In this document: piece by piece, positions 26,867 to 34,793 of the stretch
Numbering within the stretch: the first letter of the stretch is position 1
How the letters are laid out: every line of letters starts with the position of its first letter
From: JANXQG01 sp964615095
Lineage (GTDB): Bacteria > Planctomycetota > Planctomycetia > Pirellulales > Thermoguttaceae
DNA: 64,000 bases
Direction: 5' to 3'
Assembly (NCBI GenBank): GCA_964615095.1
Contig: CAZTPX010000039.1
Span: 4,279-68,278 of the forward strand
The notes under the pieces: generated by a model
What the model was told of the DNA's origin: nothing
What the model saw: the letters and a program-made list of their open reading frames with translations, nothing else
Database searches by the model: none
Program-made: the position numbers and the translations under genes

Positions 26867-27820
26867 TCAAATGGAATACGTATCGGCCGTGAAATGGGGG
26901 TCGCGGACGTTCAACCGCGGCTTCTCCATCGTTACCGTCGCGTGCGGTGTGACCGAACTGGTGATCCACACGCTCGAGCCGATCACGGCGTGATGTCCCA
27001 CGACCGTCTGGCCGCCCAGCACCGTGGCGTTGGCATAGATTACCACGTAGTCCTCGATTGTGGGATGCCGCTTGGTCCCACGCACGAGGTTCCCTTCCGT
27101 GTCGGTGGCAAAGCTCAAGGCGCCGAGCGTCACGCCCTGGTAGAGCTTGACCCAGTCGCCGATCTCGGTCGTCTGCCCGACGACCACGCCCGTGCCGTGG
27201 TCGATGAAGAAATACTTGCCGATCCTGGCCCCGGGATGGATGTCGATGCCGGTGCGGCTGTGTGCCCACTCCGTCATGATGCGGGGGATGAGCGGCACTT
27301 GCAACTCGTAGAGCAGATGCGCCAGGCGATAGACGGTGATCGCCTCCAGTCCCGGGTAGCAGAAGATCACTTCGTCCAGCGACTTGCAGGCCGGATCGCC
27401 GTCGTAGGCCGCTTGCACGTCGGTAGCCAGCAGCCCGCGCACCGCCGGAATCCGCTGCAAAAACGCCACCGCTTTGGCCTGGCCGAGGGCCTCGAAGTCG
27501 GCCTTCTGCTGCGGCCCGCAGGTGAATGCCTCGCCGGCGTCGTGCCTTAGTGCCCGAGCGATCTGCTCCGTCAGTTGATCGTGCAGCCGGTCAATCAGGT
27601 CGCCCACGTGGTAGGTGATGTTCCCCAGGTGCAGCCCGTCGCGGCGTCGATAGCCCGGAAAGATGATGTCTTTCAGGCTTTCCAGGATCTCCACGATCGT
27701 TTCATAGCTGGGCAGGGGGCAATGCCCCAGGTGCGTGATCGTGCCCAACTCGGAATAGGTCTCGACGATCTTGTCCGTCAGGTCGGGCAGGGTCTCTTTG
27801 ATATGAACGTCAGTCGCCAT
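26867..27820 (-). CDS. cysE: Serine O-acetyltransferase
   Basis: A 317-residue enzyme that acetylates L-serine with acetyl-CoA for cysteine synthesis. The N-terminal helical domain is followed by the left-handed hexapeptide beta-helix: TGIDIHPGARIGKYFFIDHG, then TGVVVGQTTEIGD with the catalytic His/Asp region, then VKLYQGVTLGAL and IGSSVWITSSV. It is longer than E. coli CysE and resembles the EpsC/NifP-like long form. The start ATG 27820 (MATDVHIKE) is chosen because the upstream in-frame extension is basic, low quality and contains a palindrome. Confidence 0.92.
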   Translation of the reverse strand: MATDVHIKETLPDLTDKIVETYSELGTITHLGHCPLPSYETIVEILESLKDIIFPGYRRRDGLHLGNITYHVGDLIDRLHDQLTEQIARALRHDAGEAFTCGPQQKADFEALGQAKAVAFLQRIPAVRGLLATDVQAAYDGDPACKSLDEVIFCYPGLEAITVYRLAHLLYELQVPLIPRIMTEWAHSRTGIDIHPGARIGKYFFIDHGTGVVVGQTTEIGDWVKLYQGVTLGALSFATDTEGNLVRGTKRHPTIEDYVVIYANATVLGGQTVVGHHAVIGSSVWITSSVTPHATVTMEKPRLNVRDPHFTADTYSI

Positions 27821-28156
27821 GGCGGGGAACTCCAAAACCAATTGCTTGGAAGAGAAAGCCCAAGGCGACGGTCGTCGCCGTGGGAAAAAACTGAACGGAA
27901 AAAAACGTGGACGCAGTCGAAAGAAGCACGCGGACAGTCCGGCTTTCAAGCCGGACCCGTACACACGCAATGGCAGGGCGTGACAGTCCGCACGCCGGCA
28001 AAGGTTACCACGTTATTGCTCCGTATCGTAGATCTTGGCCTGTTTCATACTAGGCGCAATAGTCGTCAAAATCAAGCGACTTGGTATAGACTTCGGCCGC
28101 CAGAGGGGGGAAAGTTTACAGAAACTCGCTTAGGCGACTGCCCCGGGTGGCATTCC
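27821..28156. other. Intergenic stretch without a gene
   Basis: This region lies between the acetyltransferase start and the end of the small nucleotidyltransferase gene. It holds one clear palindrome at 27937-27956 (GTCCGGCTTTCAAGCCGGAC) and a purine-rich tract near 28103. No HEPN-type partner gene for the nucleotidyltransferase is present here. The promoter of the acetyltransferase must lie in this region but was not identified. Confidence 0.6.
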
Positions 28157-28498
28157 TTAGGCTTCATAAATGGTCTTTCCTTCGCGCAAGGCGGGACAAA
28201 TGACCAGACAATGCGCGTCGCGATAACGCTCGACTTCCTCGGGAGTAGCAATCACCACATCGACGGCCGCCAGGCCGGACAAATGTCGATAAATTGCTTG
28301 CGTGATCCGATCATGGCTGAATCGACCGCTCTTGATGACCAAAAGATCGATGTCGCTGTCGGGCCTCATCGTGCCTCGCGCCGCCGAGCCGAAGAGTACG
28401 ATTTTCTCCGGCCTGGCCGCCTCCACGACCTGCCGAACAACTTCCGTCAAAACGGCCGGCTCGGGCTTCCCGCGTCGCGTTTGGCGATTTGTTTTCAT
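28157..28498 (-). CDS. MNT-type nucleotidyltransferase domain protein
   Basis: A 113-residue minimal nucleotidyltransferase. The catalytic signature is G37-S38 (LFGSAARG) with D49 and D51 (DSDIDLLV), followed by a third acidic position in AAVDVVIATPEEVERY. The fold transfers nucleotides. In bacteria the minimal form is usually the antitoxin of a HEPN-MNT pair that AMPylates the HEPN toxin. No HEPN gene sits beside it, so it appears to be orphaned or to act alone. Confidence 0.85.
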   Translation of the reverse strand: MKTNRQTRRGKPEPAVLTEVVRQVVEAARPEKIVLFGSAARGTMRPDSDIDLLVIKSGRFSHDRITQAIYRHLSGLAAVDVVIATPEEVERYRDAHCLVICPALREGKTIYEA

Positions 28499-28648
28499 CC
28501 CTGGAATCCCCTTTCCTCCCTTATTCTACTGGAATTCCGGGCCGCTATCTATGCACCCGAAGGAAAAGCGGATTAGCCTATAATTACGGGAATCCATGAA
28601 TGGAAAACTTCCATAATGTAAGCCGGGATACGCGGGCAAGATGGATTT

Positions 28649-29245
28649 CTACACGTCGAATGTGATTTCGCGTTGCCCATCGTCTCGCGAACCTCCGAAC
28701 CGTTGTCCTCTTAACGGGCGCAGATCCACAACGGCGCCAAACCTGCGAAATACCGCCAAGAACTTGTCGTAACGCTCACCCCAGTAGATCATCGCACAAG
28801 ACATCGGTGCGCCCTTGCCGCCATTCTCGCCATTGACGAGGAATTTAAGTCGGGTGTCGTAAAGGAAACAGACGCTGCACGCGTTGCCAAACACGAATTT
28901 CTTCCAATGGCCAGTATTCGTTGCCACGGGCACAAGAGCAAGGACTTCCGACCGGTAGTCCGCATGAGCCATTGAACACTTGGACAACCAATGCTTGATT
29001 GACGTGCCGCGTTGCTTGTCGATTCCGTAAGGCGGATTGACGTAGATCGTTGCAAAGTTCCACGTCTCGCGAAGCCCGTCTCGATCGGGAAGACGATACT
29101 CCGTTCTCGCCTTGACTATCGAATGCTCGTTTGAGCAAGGGTCAAGCTGTATGTCACCGCCGAAGAATTCACGAACGGCATTGACATATTTTTCAGGTGT
29201 TCCCCATTCCTGGCTTAGTGTGTTGAGGGTACGTCCGGCGGTCAT
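28649..29245 (-). CDS. DNA N-6-adenine methyltransferase, phage Dam type
   Basis: A 198-residue adenine methyltransferase of the PF05869-like family found mainly in phages. The catalytic motif IV is NPPYG near residue 76. Upstream QEWGTPEKYVNAVREFFGG and IQLDPCSNEHSIVKA match the family start and the SAM-binding region. The start ATG 29245 is preferred over 29263 because GGAGG lies 10 bases upstream. It overlaps the stop of a preceding frame as ATGA. It follows a nuclease gene on the same strand, so the two may form a restriction-modification pair. Confidence 0.85.
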   Translation of the reverse strand: MTAGRTLNTLSQEWGTPEKYVNAVREFFGGDIQLDPCSNEHSIVKARTEYRLPDRDGLRETWNFATIYVNPPYGIDKQRGTSIKHWLSKCSMAHADYRSEVLALVPVATNTGHWKKFVFGNACSVCFLYDTRLKFLVNGENGGKGAPMSCAMIYWGERYDKFLAVFRRFGAVVDLRPLRGQRFGGSRDDGQREITFDV

Positions 29246-29500
29246 CCGTGAACTTCCTCCCATGCTTTCTTTTTCAACGTCTCAAGTTCCTTCTTTAGCA
29301 CTGAGAGAGGCTTTCGCACAGGTGCGATGACGTTGAACCAACCTTCGATTACTTTGAGGTGTGATTGAAAGTAAGATTGAAGAGCCGCATCCGCGGGAGT
29401 GCGATCTTCACTTTGGTGAATTGGTTCACGCCCTTCTGTCCGGTGTAGCTGACAAGAAAAGCGTCTTTCGCCGGCGCTAACGCCTTCGTCGGATTGAAAA
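29242..29500 (-). other. Open frame without a start overlapping the nuclease 3' end
   Basis: In a different frame from the nuclease gene, an uninterrupted run of about 87 codons ends in a TGA that overlaps the methyltransferase ATG. Its C-terminal part reads like real protein: ALQSYFQSHLKVIEGWFNVI, then LSVLKELETLKKKAWEEVHG. It contains no ATG and no early GTG/TTG, so it is unlikely to be a separate gene. It may be the natural C-terminus of the nuclease, lost through a frameshift. Confidence 0.35.
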
Positions 29501-30383
29501 GCAACTCGTCAATGAACTGGCTCAAGCCAGCATCGGTCAAGAACAACAGCCAATCGTATGATTGGGCAAGGACTTTCAATTCCTTGTTGTGATTGTCCGA
29601 GGTAAACCAATTGCCGTGGTTGCTTACTACGCCAACCGTAAGGATGAATCTCGAGAGCAACTCTGGGTCGTTTGAGGCGATGATTTGCGCCATCAAGTCG
29701 TAGTAGTCTCCAAACGTGATTGTGCCGTCTTTCTTCTGAATCAGTCCTCCCATTTGTCCGTTGGAAAAACGCATCCTTTGAAGAGCCGAAACGGTCCTCG
29801 CGACGTATGCGCCTTGTTTTGCCTTCTCGATTGTCTGTGGCCCTTTTTTCATTCCCTCCTCAACGCCCACGCGCTTGCATTCAAGAATCGCAAATGGACG
29901 TTGCTTCAGCAAGACAACCGCGTATTTGCCATGGCCATTCGTGAATTCGTCAAGATATGCGTTGACGAACTGGTCCGGCAGCTCACCGATGGTGCATGAA
30001 TTGCGAAGAATGGAAGCTTTGGTCAAGAGGGAGTTTGATTTGATAGCCTCTTTGGCAATTCCCAAGTGCGAAAGGGAGTTATCGCCGAGAATCTTACGGG
30101 CCGTAAGAGGAAGCGAGTCCTGCGTGAACGGGATCACGGCCGAGCGGACGGACGGATGCAAACTATACTCGACGTTGTGAGTGATTTCGTCGTTCGCGAA
30201 CTCGGGGAGCGGTCTTTCGATTGCAATATTGTGTTCAAAACCCCAAGACTTCAGGGCGTAGAAGGTAATAATCTCAACGAGCGTACCCAGAGCGCGTCCA
30301 GCCGCTTTCTTGGCGTCCTTGGCATAGTGAAACACTTTTTGCGTGAGGACTCTTTGGAGTTGGTCAACAGATTGGTATGGCAT
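29349..30383 (-). CDS. Putative type II restriction endonuclease, PD-(D/E)xK-like
   Basis: A 344-residue soluble protein. The core RPFAILECKRVGVEEGMKKG (E168-C169-K170) is the ExK half of a PD-(D/E)xK nuclease site, followed by the basic helix QTIEKAKQGAYVARTVSAL. The region GRALGTLVEIITFYALKSWG near residues 29-48 supplies a conserved-looking helix with E37. It lies upstream of an adenine methyltransferase on the same strand, which supports a restriction role. The C-terminus may be truncated by a frameshift. Specificity unknown. Confidence 0.65.
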   Translation of the reverse strand: MPYQSVDQLQRVLTQKVFHYAKDAKKAAGRALGTLVEIITFYALKSWGFEHNIAIERPLPEFANDEITHNVEYSLHPSVRSAVIPFTQDSLPLTARKILGDNSLSHLGIAKEAIKSNSLLTKASILRNSCTIGELPDQFVNAYLDEFTNGHGKYAVVLLKQRPFAILECKRVGVEEGMKKGPQTIEKAKQGAYVARTVSALQRMRFSNGQMGGLIQKKDGTITFGDYYDLMAQIIASNDPELLSRFILTVGVVSNHGNWFTSDNHNKELKVLAQSYDWLLFLTDAGLSQFIDELLFNPTKALAPAKDAFLVSYTGQKGVNQFTKVKIALPRMRLFNLTFNHTSK

Positions 30384-30537
30384 CGAGTGCTTTCAGATCT
30401 CTATCCCGTCGTTTTGGTGACCAACATCCAATCTCAGCGACAGACGCTGATCTGCGGCAAGGGGTCACCTGCATAAGTCGCTATGAAAAGCGGCGGCCGA
30501 CCATGAGTACACGGTACCGTCGCCGCACTCCAAAGGC

Positions 30538-32637
30538 CTACTCCTCTTCCTCCTCCTTCAACTGCGCCTTGGCGATGATCTCCGCCTGCACGTTGCCGGG
30601 CACGACGTCGTGATGGCTGTACTCCAGCGTGTAGCTGCCCTGCCCGCCGGTGATGCTCGAGAGCCCGCGGGCATAGGTCATCACTTCGGCCAACGGCACT
30701 TCGGCGATGACGGTCTGCATGTCGCCGCCGGCCGAGTCCATCCGCAACACGCGGCCGCGACGGCCCGACATGTCGCTGGTGATGTCGCCCACCTTGCTGC
30801 CGGGCACCGTGATCTCGATCTTCACGATCGGCTCCAGCAAGCTCGGTCGGGCCTGCTGGAAGACGTTGCGGAAGGCCATCGATCCGGCCGTCTTGAAGGC
30901 CTGTTCCGAACTGTCCACATCGTGGTACTTGCCGAAGTGGACCTCCACGGCGACGTTCTGCACCTTGAAGCCGGCGATCACGCCGCGCTCCATGCGCTCC
31001 TTGAATCCCTTCTCGATGGCCGGCAGGAAGTTGCTGGGAATCGTGCCGCCCACGACCGAATTGACCCACACAAAATTGTTCTCTTCGTCATAGTGGTAGT
31101 CCTTCATCGAGGGGAAGCGGTCCTTCGTGCAGAACTCTTCGATCTTCACGTCCTTGGGCAGGGGGAACATGCGGATGTGGACTTCGCCGAACTGGCCGCG
31201 CCCGCCCGACTGCTTCTTGTGGCGATAGCTGCCTTCGGCGTTGGCTTGGATCGTTTCCCGATAAGGCACCTTGGGCTCCTTCGTGTCGATCTCGGCCTTG
31301 TCGCGGCGCTTGAGGCGTTCGCGGAGCAATTGCAGGTGCAACTCGCTCATGCCGTAGGCCACCATTTCCTTGGTCTGCGGGTCGGCGTGCAGGCGGAAGG
31401 TGGGATCTTCCATCTCGACCTTCCGCAGGGCGGTGGCGATCTTGGCCTCGTCGCCGCGGCCCTTGGCCGTAATCGCCAAGCCGACCATGGGCGCGGGGAA
31501 ATGGATGTGTGGCAGCACAAGGTCGCCCAGCGACATGTTCGTCTTGAAGTCCTCCATCTTGGTCACGGCCACGATCTGGCCGGCGCTGGCCGACTCGATC
31601 GGTTCGGTCTTGTCGGCCTGGACCTCGAACAATTGGCCCAGCTTCACGCCCTTGCGGACTCCCTCGGCCCGAATCGTCTCGCCGTTCTTCAACGAGCCCG
31701 AGTAAATGCGGATGAAGTTCAGCTTCTGTACGAAGGGGTCGATGCGGGTCTTGAAGATCTGGGCCACTAGCGGGCCGTCCGGATCGGCCGCCACTTCAAC
31801 CTCCTGGCCCTCGGCGTTCGCCGCCGTGCGGCGGACGGCGGTGGGCGGCAGGCCGCAGAAGACCAGGGCGTCCAAGAGTTCCTTCACGCCCACGCCCGTC
31901 TTGGCCGAGCAGCAGACGATGGGGATCAGCGTGCCGCCGGCGACGGCCTGCGTGATCAGCCGGCCGATCTCCTCGGTCGTCGGCTCGACCCCGTCGAAGT
32001 AGCGGGTCATCACGTCCTCGTCGACTTCGATGATCGACTCGATCAGCGACGTGTGGATGTCGCTGGGATCGACCAGCGCACCGGCCGTGTCTTGCGGGAC
32101 CGTCAGCGTGCTGGCCACGCCGCGGAAATCGCCGCCCTGGCCCAAGGGCACGTTCAGGAGTTGGCAGGCCTTGCCGAACATGTCCTGGATGTTCTTCAGC
32201 AGCCTGGCGAAATCGATGTTGTCGACGTCCATCTTGTTGATCAGGATGAAGCGGCCCAGGCCGGCCTTACCCGCCTCGTTGAAGACCCGCCGCGTGGTCA
32301 CGCCGATGCCGCTCTGGGCGTTGATCGTGACGACCACCGTATCGACGGCATGCACCGCGCCGATCGTCTGGCCCACAAAGTCCGGGTAGCCCGGCGTGTC
32401 GATCGCATAGAACCGCTTGCCGTCATGGTTGAAATGCACGACGTGGGCCTCGACCGAGTGGCGGTGTGCCTTTTCTTCCTCGTCGAAGTCGCAATTGCTC
32501 GTGCCGTCGTCGACGTTGGCCGGGCGCGTGATCGTGCCCGTCAGGGAGAGTATCTTGTCCAAGAGGGCCGTCTTTCCCGCGGCCCCGTGTCCGCCGAATG
32601 CCACATTGCGATAGTCTGCGACTGGAATCTTTGCCAT
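30538..32637 (-). CDS. fusA: Elongation factor G family GTPase (paralogue)
   Basis: A 699-residue translational GTPase. G1 is GGHGAAGKT (residues about 15-23), G3 is DTPGY and G4 is NKMD. Domains II-V follow, with the domain IV block YRHKKQSGGRGQFGEVHIRM and the domain V block VTVPG-like EITVPGSKVGDITSDMSGRR. The sequence diverges from housekeeping EF-G: the P-loop carries GAAGKTAL and there is a ten-residue acidic end. It looks like the second, EF-G-like class (fusA2-type) common in planctomycetes. Translocation or ribosome recycling cannot be told apart here. Confidence 0.9.
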   Translation of the reverse strand: MAKIPVADYRNVAFGGHGAAGKTALLDKILSLTGTITRPANVDDGTSNCDFDEEEKAHRHSVEAHVVHFNHDGKRFYAIDTPGYPDFVGQTIGAVHAVDTVVVTINAQSGIGVTTRRVFNEAGKAGLGRFILINKMDVDNIDFARLLKNIQDMFGKACQLLNVPLGQGGDFRGVASTLTVPQDTAGALVDPSDIHTSLIESIIEVDEDVMTRYFDGVEPTTEEIGRLITQAVAGGTLIPIVCCSAKTGVGVKELLDALVFCGLPPTAVRRTAANAEGQEVEVAADPDGPLVAQIFKTRIDPFVQKLNFIRIYSGSLKNGETIRAEGVRKGVKLGQLFEVQADKTEPIESASAGQIVAVTKMEDFKTNMSLGDLVLPHIHFPAPMVGLAITAKGRGDEAKIATALRKVEMEDPTFRLHADPQTKEMVAYGMSELHLQLLRERLKRRDKAEIDTKEPKVPYRETIQANAEGSYRHKKQSGGRGQFGEVHIRMFPLPKDVKIEEFCTKDRFPSMKDYHYDEENNFVWVNSVVGGTIPSNFLPAIEKGFKERMERGVIAGFKVQNVAVEVHFGKYHDVDSSEQAFKTAGSMAFRNVFQQARPSLLEPIVKIEITVPGSKVGDITSDMSGRRGRVLRMDSAGGDMQTVIAEVPLAEVMTYARGLSSITGGQGSYTLEYSHHDVVPGNVQAEIIAKAQLKEEEEE

Positions 32638-32653
32638 TGCGCGTAGTCCTTAT

Positions 32654-32780
32654 GTTCAGTTGTCGGGTGTCAGGGTGGCATGCCTGAAGCCGTCCTCGGC
32701 GCAGGCATGTTTCGGATTGGTTTTATAAGTTCAGTTATCGGGTGGCATGCCTCCGCCGTACTCGGAGCAGGCATGTTTCG
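32654..32780. repeat. Imperfect direct repeat in the EF-G/hisA gap
   Basis: GTTCAGTTGTCGGGTGTCAG..GCAGGCATGTTTCGG (32654-32715) is repeated as GTTCAGTTATCGG..GCAGGCATGTTTCGG (32729-32780), with a 6-base deletion and a few changes. A third partial copy (TTCAGTTGTCGGGGTGGC) begins inside the hisA 3' end near 32795. The hisA C-terminal codons may therefore derive from this repeat. Confidence 0.7.
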
Positions 32781-32782
32781 GG

Positions 32783-33526
32783 CTAATCCTTCATTTCAGT
32801 TGTCGGGGTGGCTGCGACAAGCGCGTCGGGCAGGGTAATGGTTCCTTCGTAGAGTGCCCGACCGATGATACATCCGGCCAGGGGCACCGCGGCCAGACGG
32901 GCCACGTCGGCAGCGGTCGTCACGCCGCCGGACGCCACCACGGGCAAGTCGATCGCCGCTTGCATTTCGGCCATCGCCGCCACGTTCGGTCCGGCCAGCA
33001 TGCCGTCGGTGGCAATGTCGGTATATACGATCGCACAAAGCGGTTCGCGGCTGAACTGCCGGGCCAGTTCCGTGGCCGCCATGTCGCTCGTCTTCAGCCA
33101 GCCGTGGGTCGCCACTTTCCCGTCGCGGGCGTCGATTCCCAGGACCAGCCGCTGGGGAAACTGCCGGCACATACTGCGAAACCACTCGGGCTGCCGGATG
33201 GCCAGCGTACCGATCACCAGGCGGCAGATGCCCAGGTCCAGCAGCGTGCGGATCGTCTGCTCGTCGCGAATGCCGCCGCCCAACTCACAGGCCAGGTTTA
33301 CGGTTTTGAGGATCGACGCCACCACGGCCAGGTTCCGCGGCTGACCGTCCCGAGCGCCGTCGAGGTCGACGAGGTGCAGGCGGCTGGCCCCCTGCTCGGC
33401 CCATTGCCGGGCCATAGCGACAGCATCGTCGCCGAAGACCGTTTCACGATTATAGTCACCCTGCTGGAGGCGTACGCACTTGCCACCACGCAGGTCGATT
33501 GCAGGCCAGATTTCCACCCTTTTCAA
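32783..33526 (-). CDS. hisA: HisA, ProFAR isomerase
   Basis: A 247-residue (beta-alpha)8 barrel converting ProFAR to PRFAR in histidine synthesis. The first catalytic aspartate is in PAIDLRGGKCVRL (D10) and the second in VLGIDARDGKVAT near residue 130. The phosphate-binding ELGGGIRD, YTDIATDGM and VVASGGV motifs are intact. No other his gene is near, so it stands outside a his operon. The last few residues (TPTTEMKD) fall in a short direct repeat. Confidence 0.95.
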   Translation of the reverse strand: MKRVEIWPAIDLRGGKCVRLQQGDYNRETVFGDDAVAMARQWAEQGASRLHLVDLDGARDGQPRNLAVVASILKTVNLACELGGGIRDEQTIRTLLDLGICRLVIGTLAIRQPEWFRSMCRQFPQRLVLGIDARDGKVATHGWLKTSDMAATELARQFSREPLCAIVYTDIATDGMLAGPNVAAMAEMQAAIDLPVVASGGVTTAADVARLAAVPLAGCIIGRALYEGTITLPDALVAATPTTEMKD

Positions 33527-33757
33527 GCTCCCGCTAAGCCTCGGGGCCGAGTTACGAATCTCTCATTTTACACCAATGGCCGGCCGACGCAAGGAGTGGA
33601 AGAAGAGGCCGAACCCGTTCGCATTCCTATTGGAGTACGGTAGCTTTGCCACCACTTTGCAGAGCGATCGCCTCTCTGAAGACACTTCCCGCAGCAGCCA
33701 GAATGCCATTTTGAAAGCGGTGGCAAGCCACCGCACCGCAAAACGCGGATCACAAAC

Positions 33758-34339
33758 TCAGTCGCGGCAGCCCAAAGCGGCGCGGCTGAGCGCGTCGTAG
33801 ATGGGACCTTGCGGCGTGAGTTCGCTGGAGAAGATGACTAACTTATCGACAGGAAATCGCCCGGCGCTGAAAACGGCGTGCTGCTTGATCAGCGCGCCGA
33901 GTTCGGCCGCGCCTACCTCCGAACGGCGGACCCGCCCGATGGTCAGGTGGGCGGCGAAACGACGCTGCTCCTTGGGAAAACCGAGCGGCTTCAACTCCCG
34001 CTCCAGGGCCGCGTGCAGCCTGCCCAACGGCTCGCTGCCATCGCCCGTGCCCAGCCACAATGTCTGCGGCCGGCCAGGGCCGGGAAACGCGCCCGCCGTG
34101 CAGATTTCCAGTTCGAACGGTTCGCATTCCGCGGCCGCTTGATGCACGGCGGCACTGATCTCCGGGACCGAGTTCAGCGGCACGTCGTCCAGGAATTTCA
34201 GCGTCAGGTGCATGTTGTGCGGTTTGACCCAGGAGACCTTGGCCCCGGTGGCCGCGTAGATCGCGATCAGTTCCGCCGCCCGCTGCCGGACGGCACTGCT
34301 GGTTTCCACGGCAATAAAAGCGCGAACGCTGTCTTTCAT
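33758..34339 (-). CDS. thpR: RNA 2',3'-cyclic phosphodiesterase
   Basis: A 193-residue LigT/ThpR protein of the 2H phosphoesterase family, which opens 2',3'-cyclic phosphates on RNA ends. Both HxTx motifs are present: HLTL at residue 44 and HLTI at residue 131. The family starts with RAFIAVE as here. It is 7 bp downstream of the HIT hydrolase gene and likely shares its transcript. The 231-bp gap between it and hisA holds palindromic CTTTGCCACC/GGTGGCAAG-type repeats only. Confidence 0.9.
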   Translation of the reverse strand: MKDSVRAFIAVETSSAVRQRAAELIAIYAATGAKVSWVKPHNMHLTLKFLDDVPLNSVPEISAAVHQAAAECEPFELEICTAGAFPGPGRPQTLWLGTGDGSEPLGRLHAALERELKPLGFPKEQRRFAAHLTIGRVRRSEVGAAELGALIKQHAVFSAGRFPVDKLVIFSSELTPQGPIYDALSRAALGCRD

Positions 34340-34346
34340 GGTTCAT

Positions 34347-34688
34347 TTATCCCGGCGGCCAGGAGAAGTTGCGGCCGCCCAGCAAGTGGTAGTGCAAGTG
34401 CGGCACCGTCTGGCCGGCGTGCGGGCCACAGTTAACAACTACCCGATAACCGTCGCTGAGATTTCGCTGCGCGGCCAGCTTCTGGACGACGATCAGCAGA
34501 TGCCCTGCCAGGGCCGCGTCGTCTTCGCTCAGCTCGGCCAGCGATGGAATCTCTTGCTTGGGAATGACCAGGATGTGGACCGGCGCTTGGGGATTGACGT
34601 CCTCGAAGGCCAGACAGCGGTCGTCCTCGTAGATAATCGTAGCGGGAATCTCCCGATCGATGATGCGCTTGAAAATCGTTTTGGGCAT
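34347..34688 (-). CDS. hinT: HIT family nucleotide hydrolase
   Basis: A 113-residue histidine-triad protein that cleaves nucleoside phosphoramidates and aminoacyl-AMP. The triad is H97-L-H99-Y-H101 (PHLHYHLLGG), and the family start IFKRIIDREIPATIIYEDD is clear. ATG 34688 (MPKTIF) fits the usual family length; an in-frame extension back to 34784 is rejected as unlike the family. Confidence 0.95.
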   Translation of the reverse strand: MPKTIFKRIIDREIPATIIYEDDRCLAFEDVNPQAPVHILVIPKQEIPSLAELSEDDAALAGHLLIVVQKLAAQRNLSDGYRVVVNCGPHAGQTVPHLHYHLLGGRNFSWPPG

Positions 34689-34764
34689 GGTGAATCCCTT
34701 GAAAAGCCGCTCCGCGGGAAAACGAAAGCGGCAATAAATTTCCGCACTCCAAAAGTAAAACAAA

Positions 34765-34782
34765 GCGGCGACAGGTCGCCGC
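34765..34782. terminator. Short palindrome downstream of the 1336-residue gene
   Basis: GCGGCGAC/GTCGCCGC with a 2-nt loop, followed on the plus side by CACTCCAAAGG. The same GTCGCCGCACTCCAAAGG string recurs at 30519-30536 after the EF-G gene, so it is a dispersed element placed at gene ends. Confidence 0.5.
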
Positions 34783-34793
34783 ACTCCAAAGGT

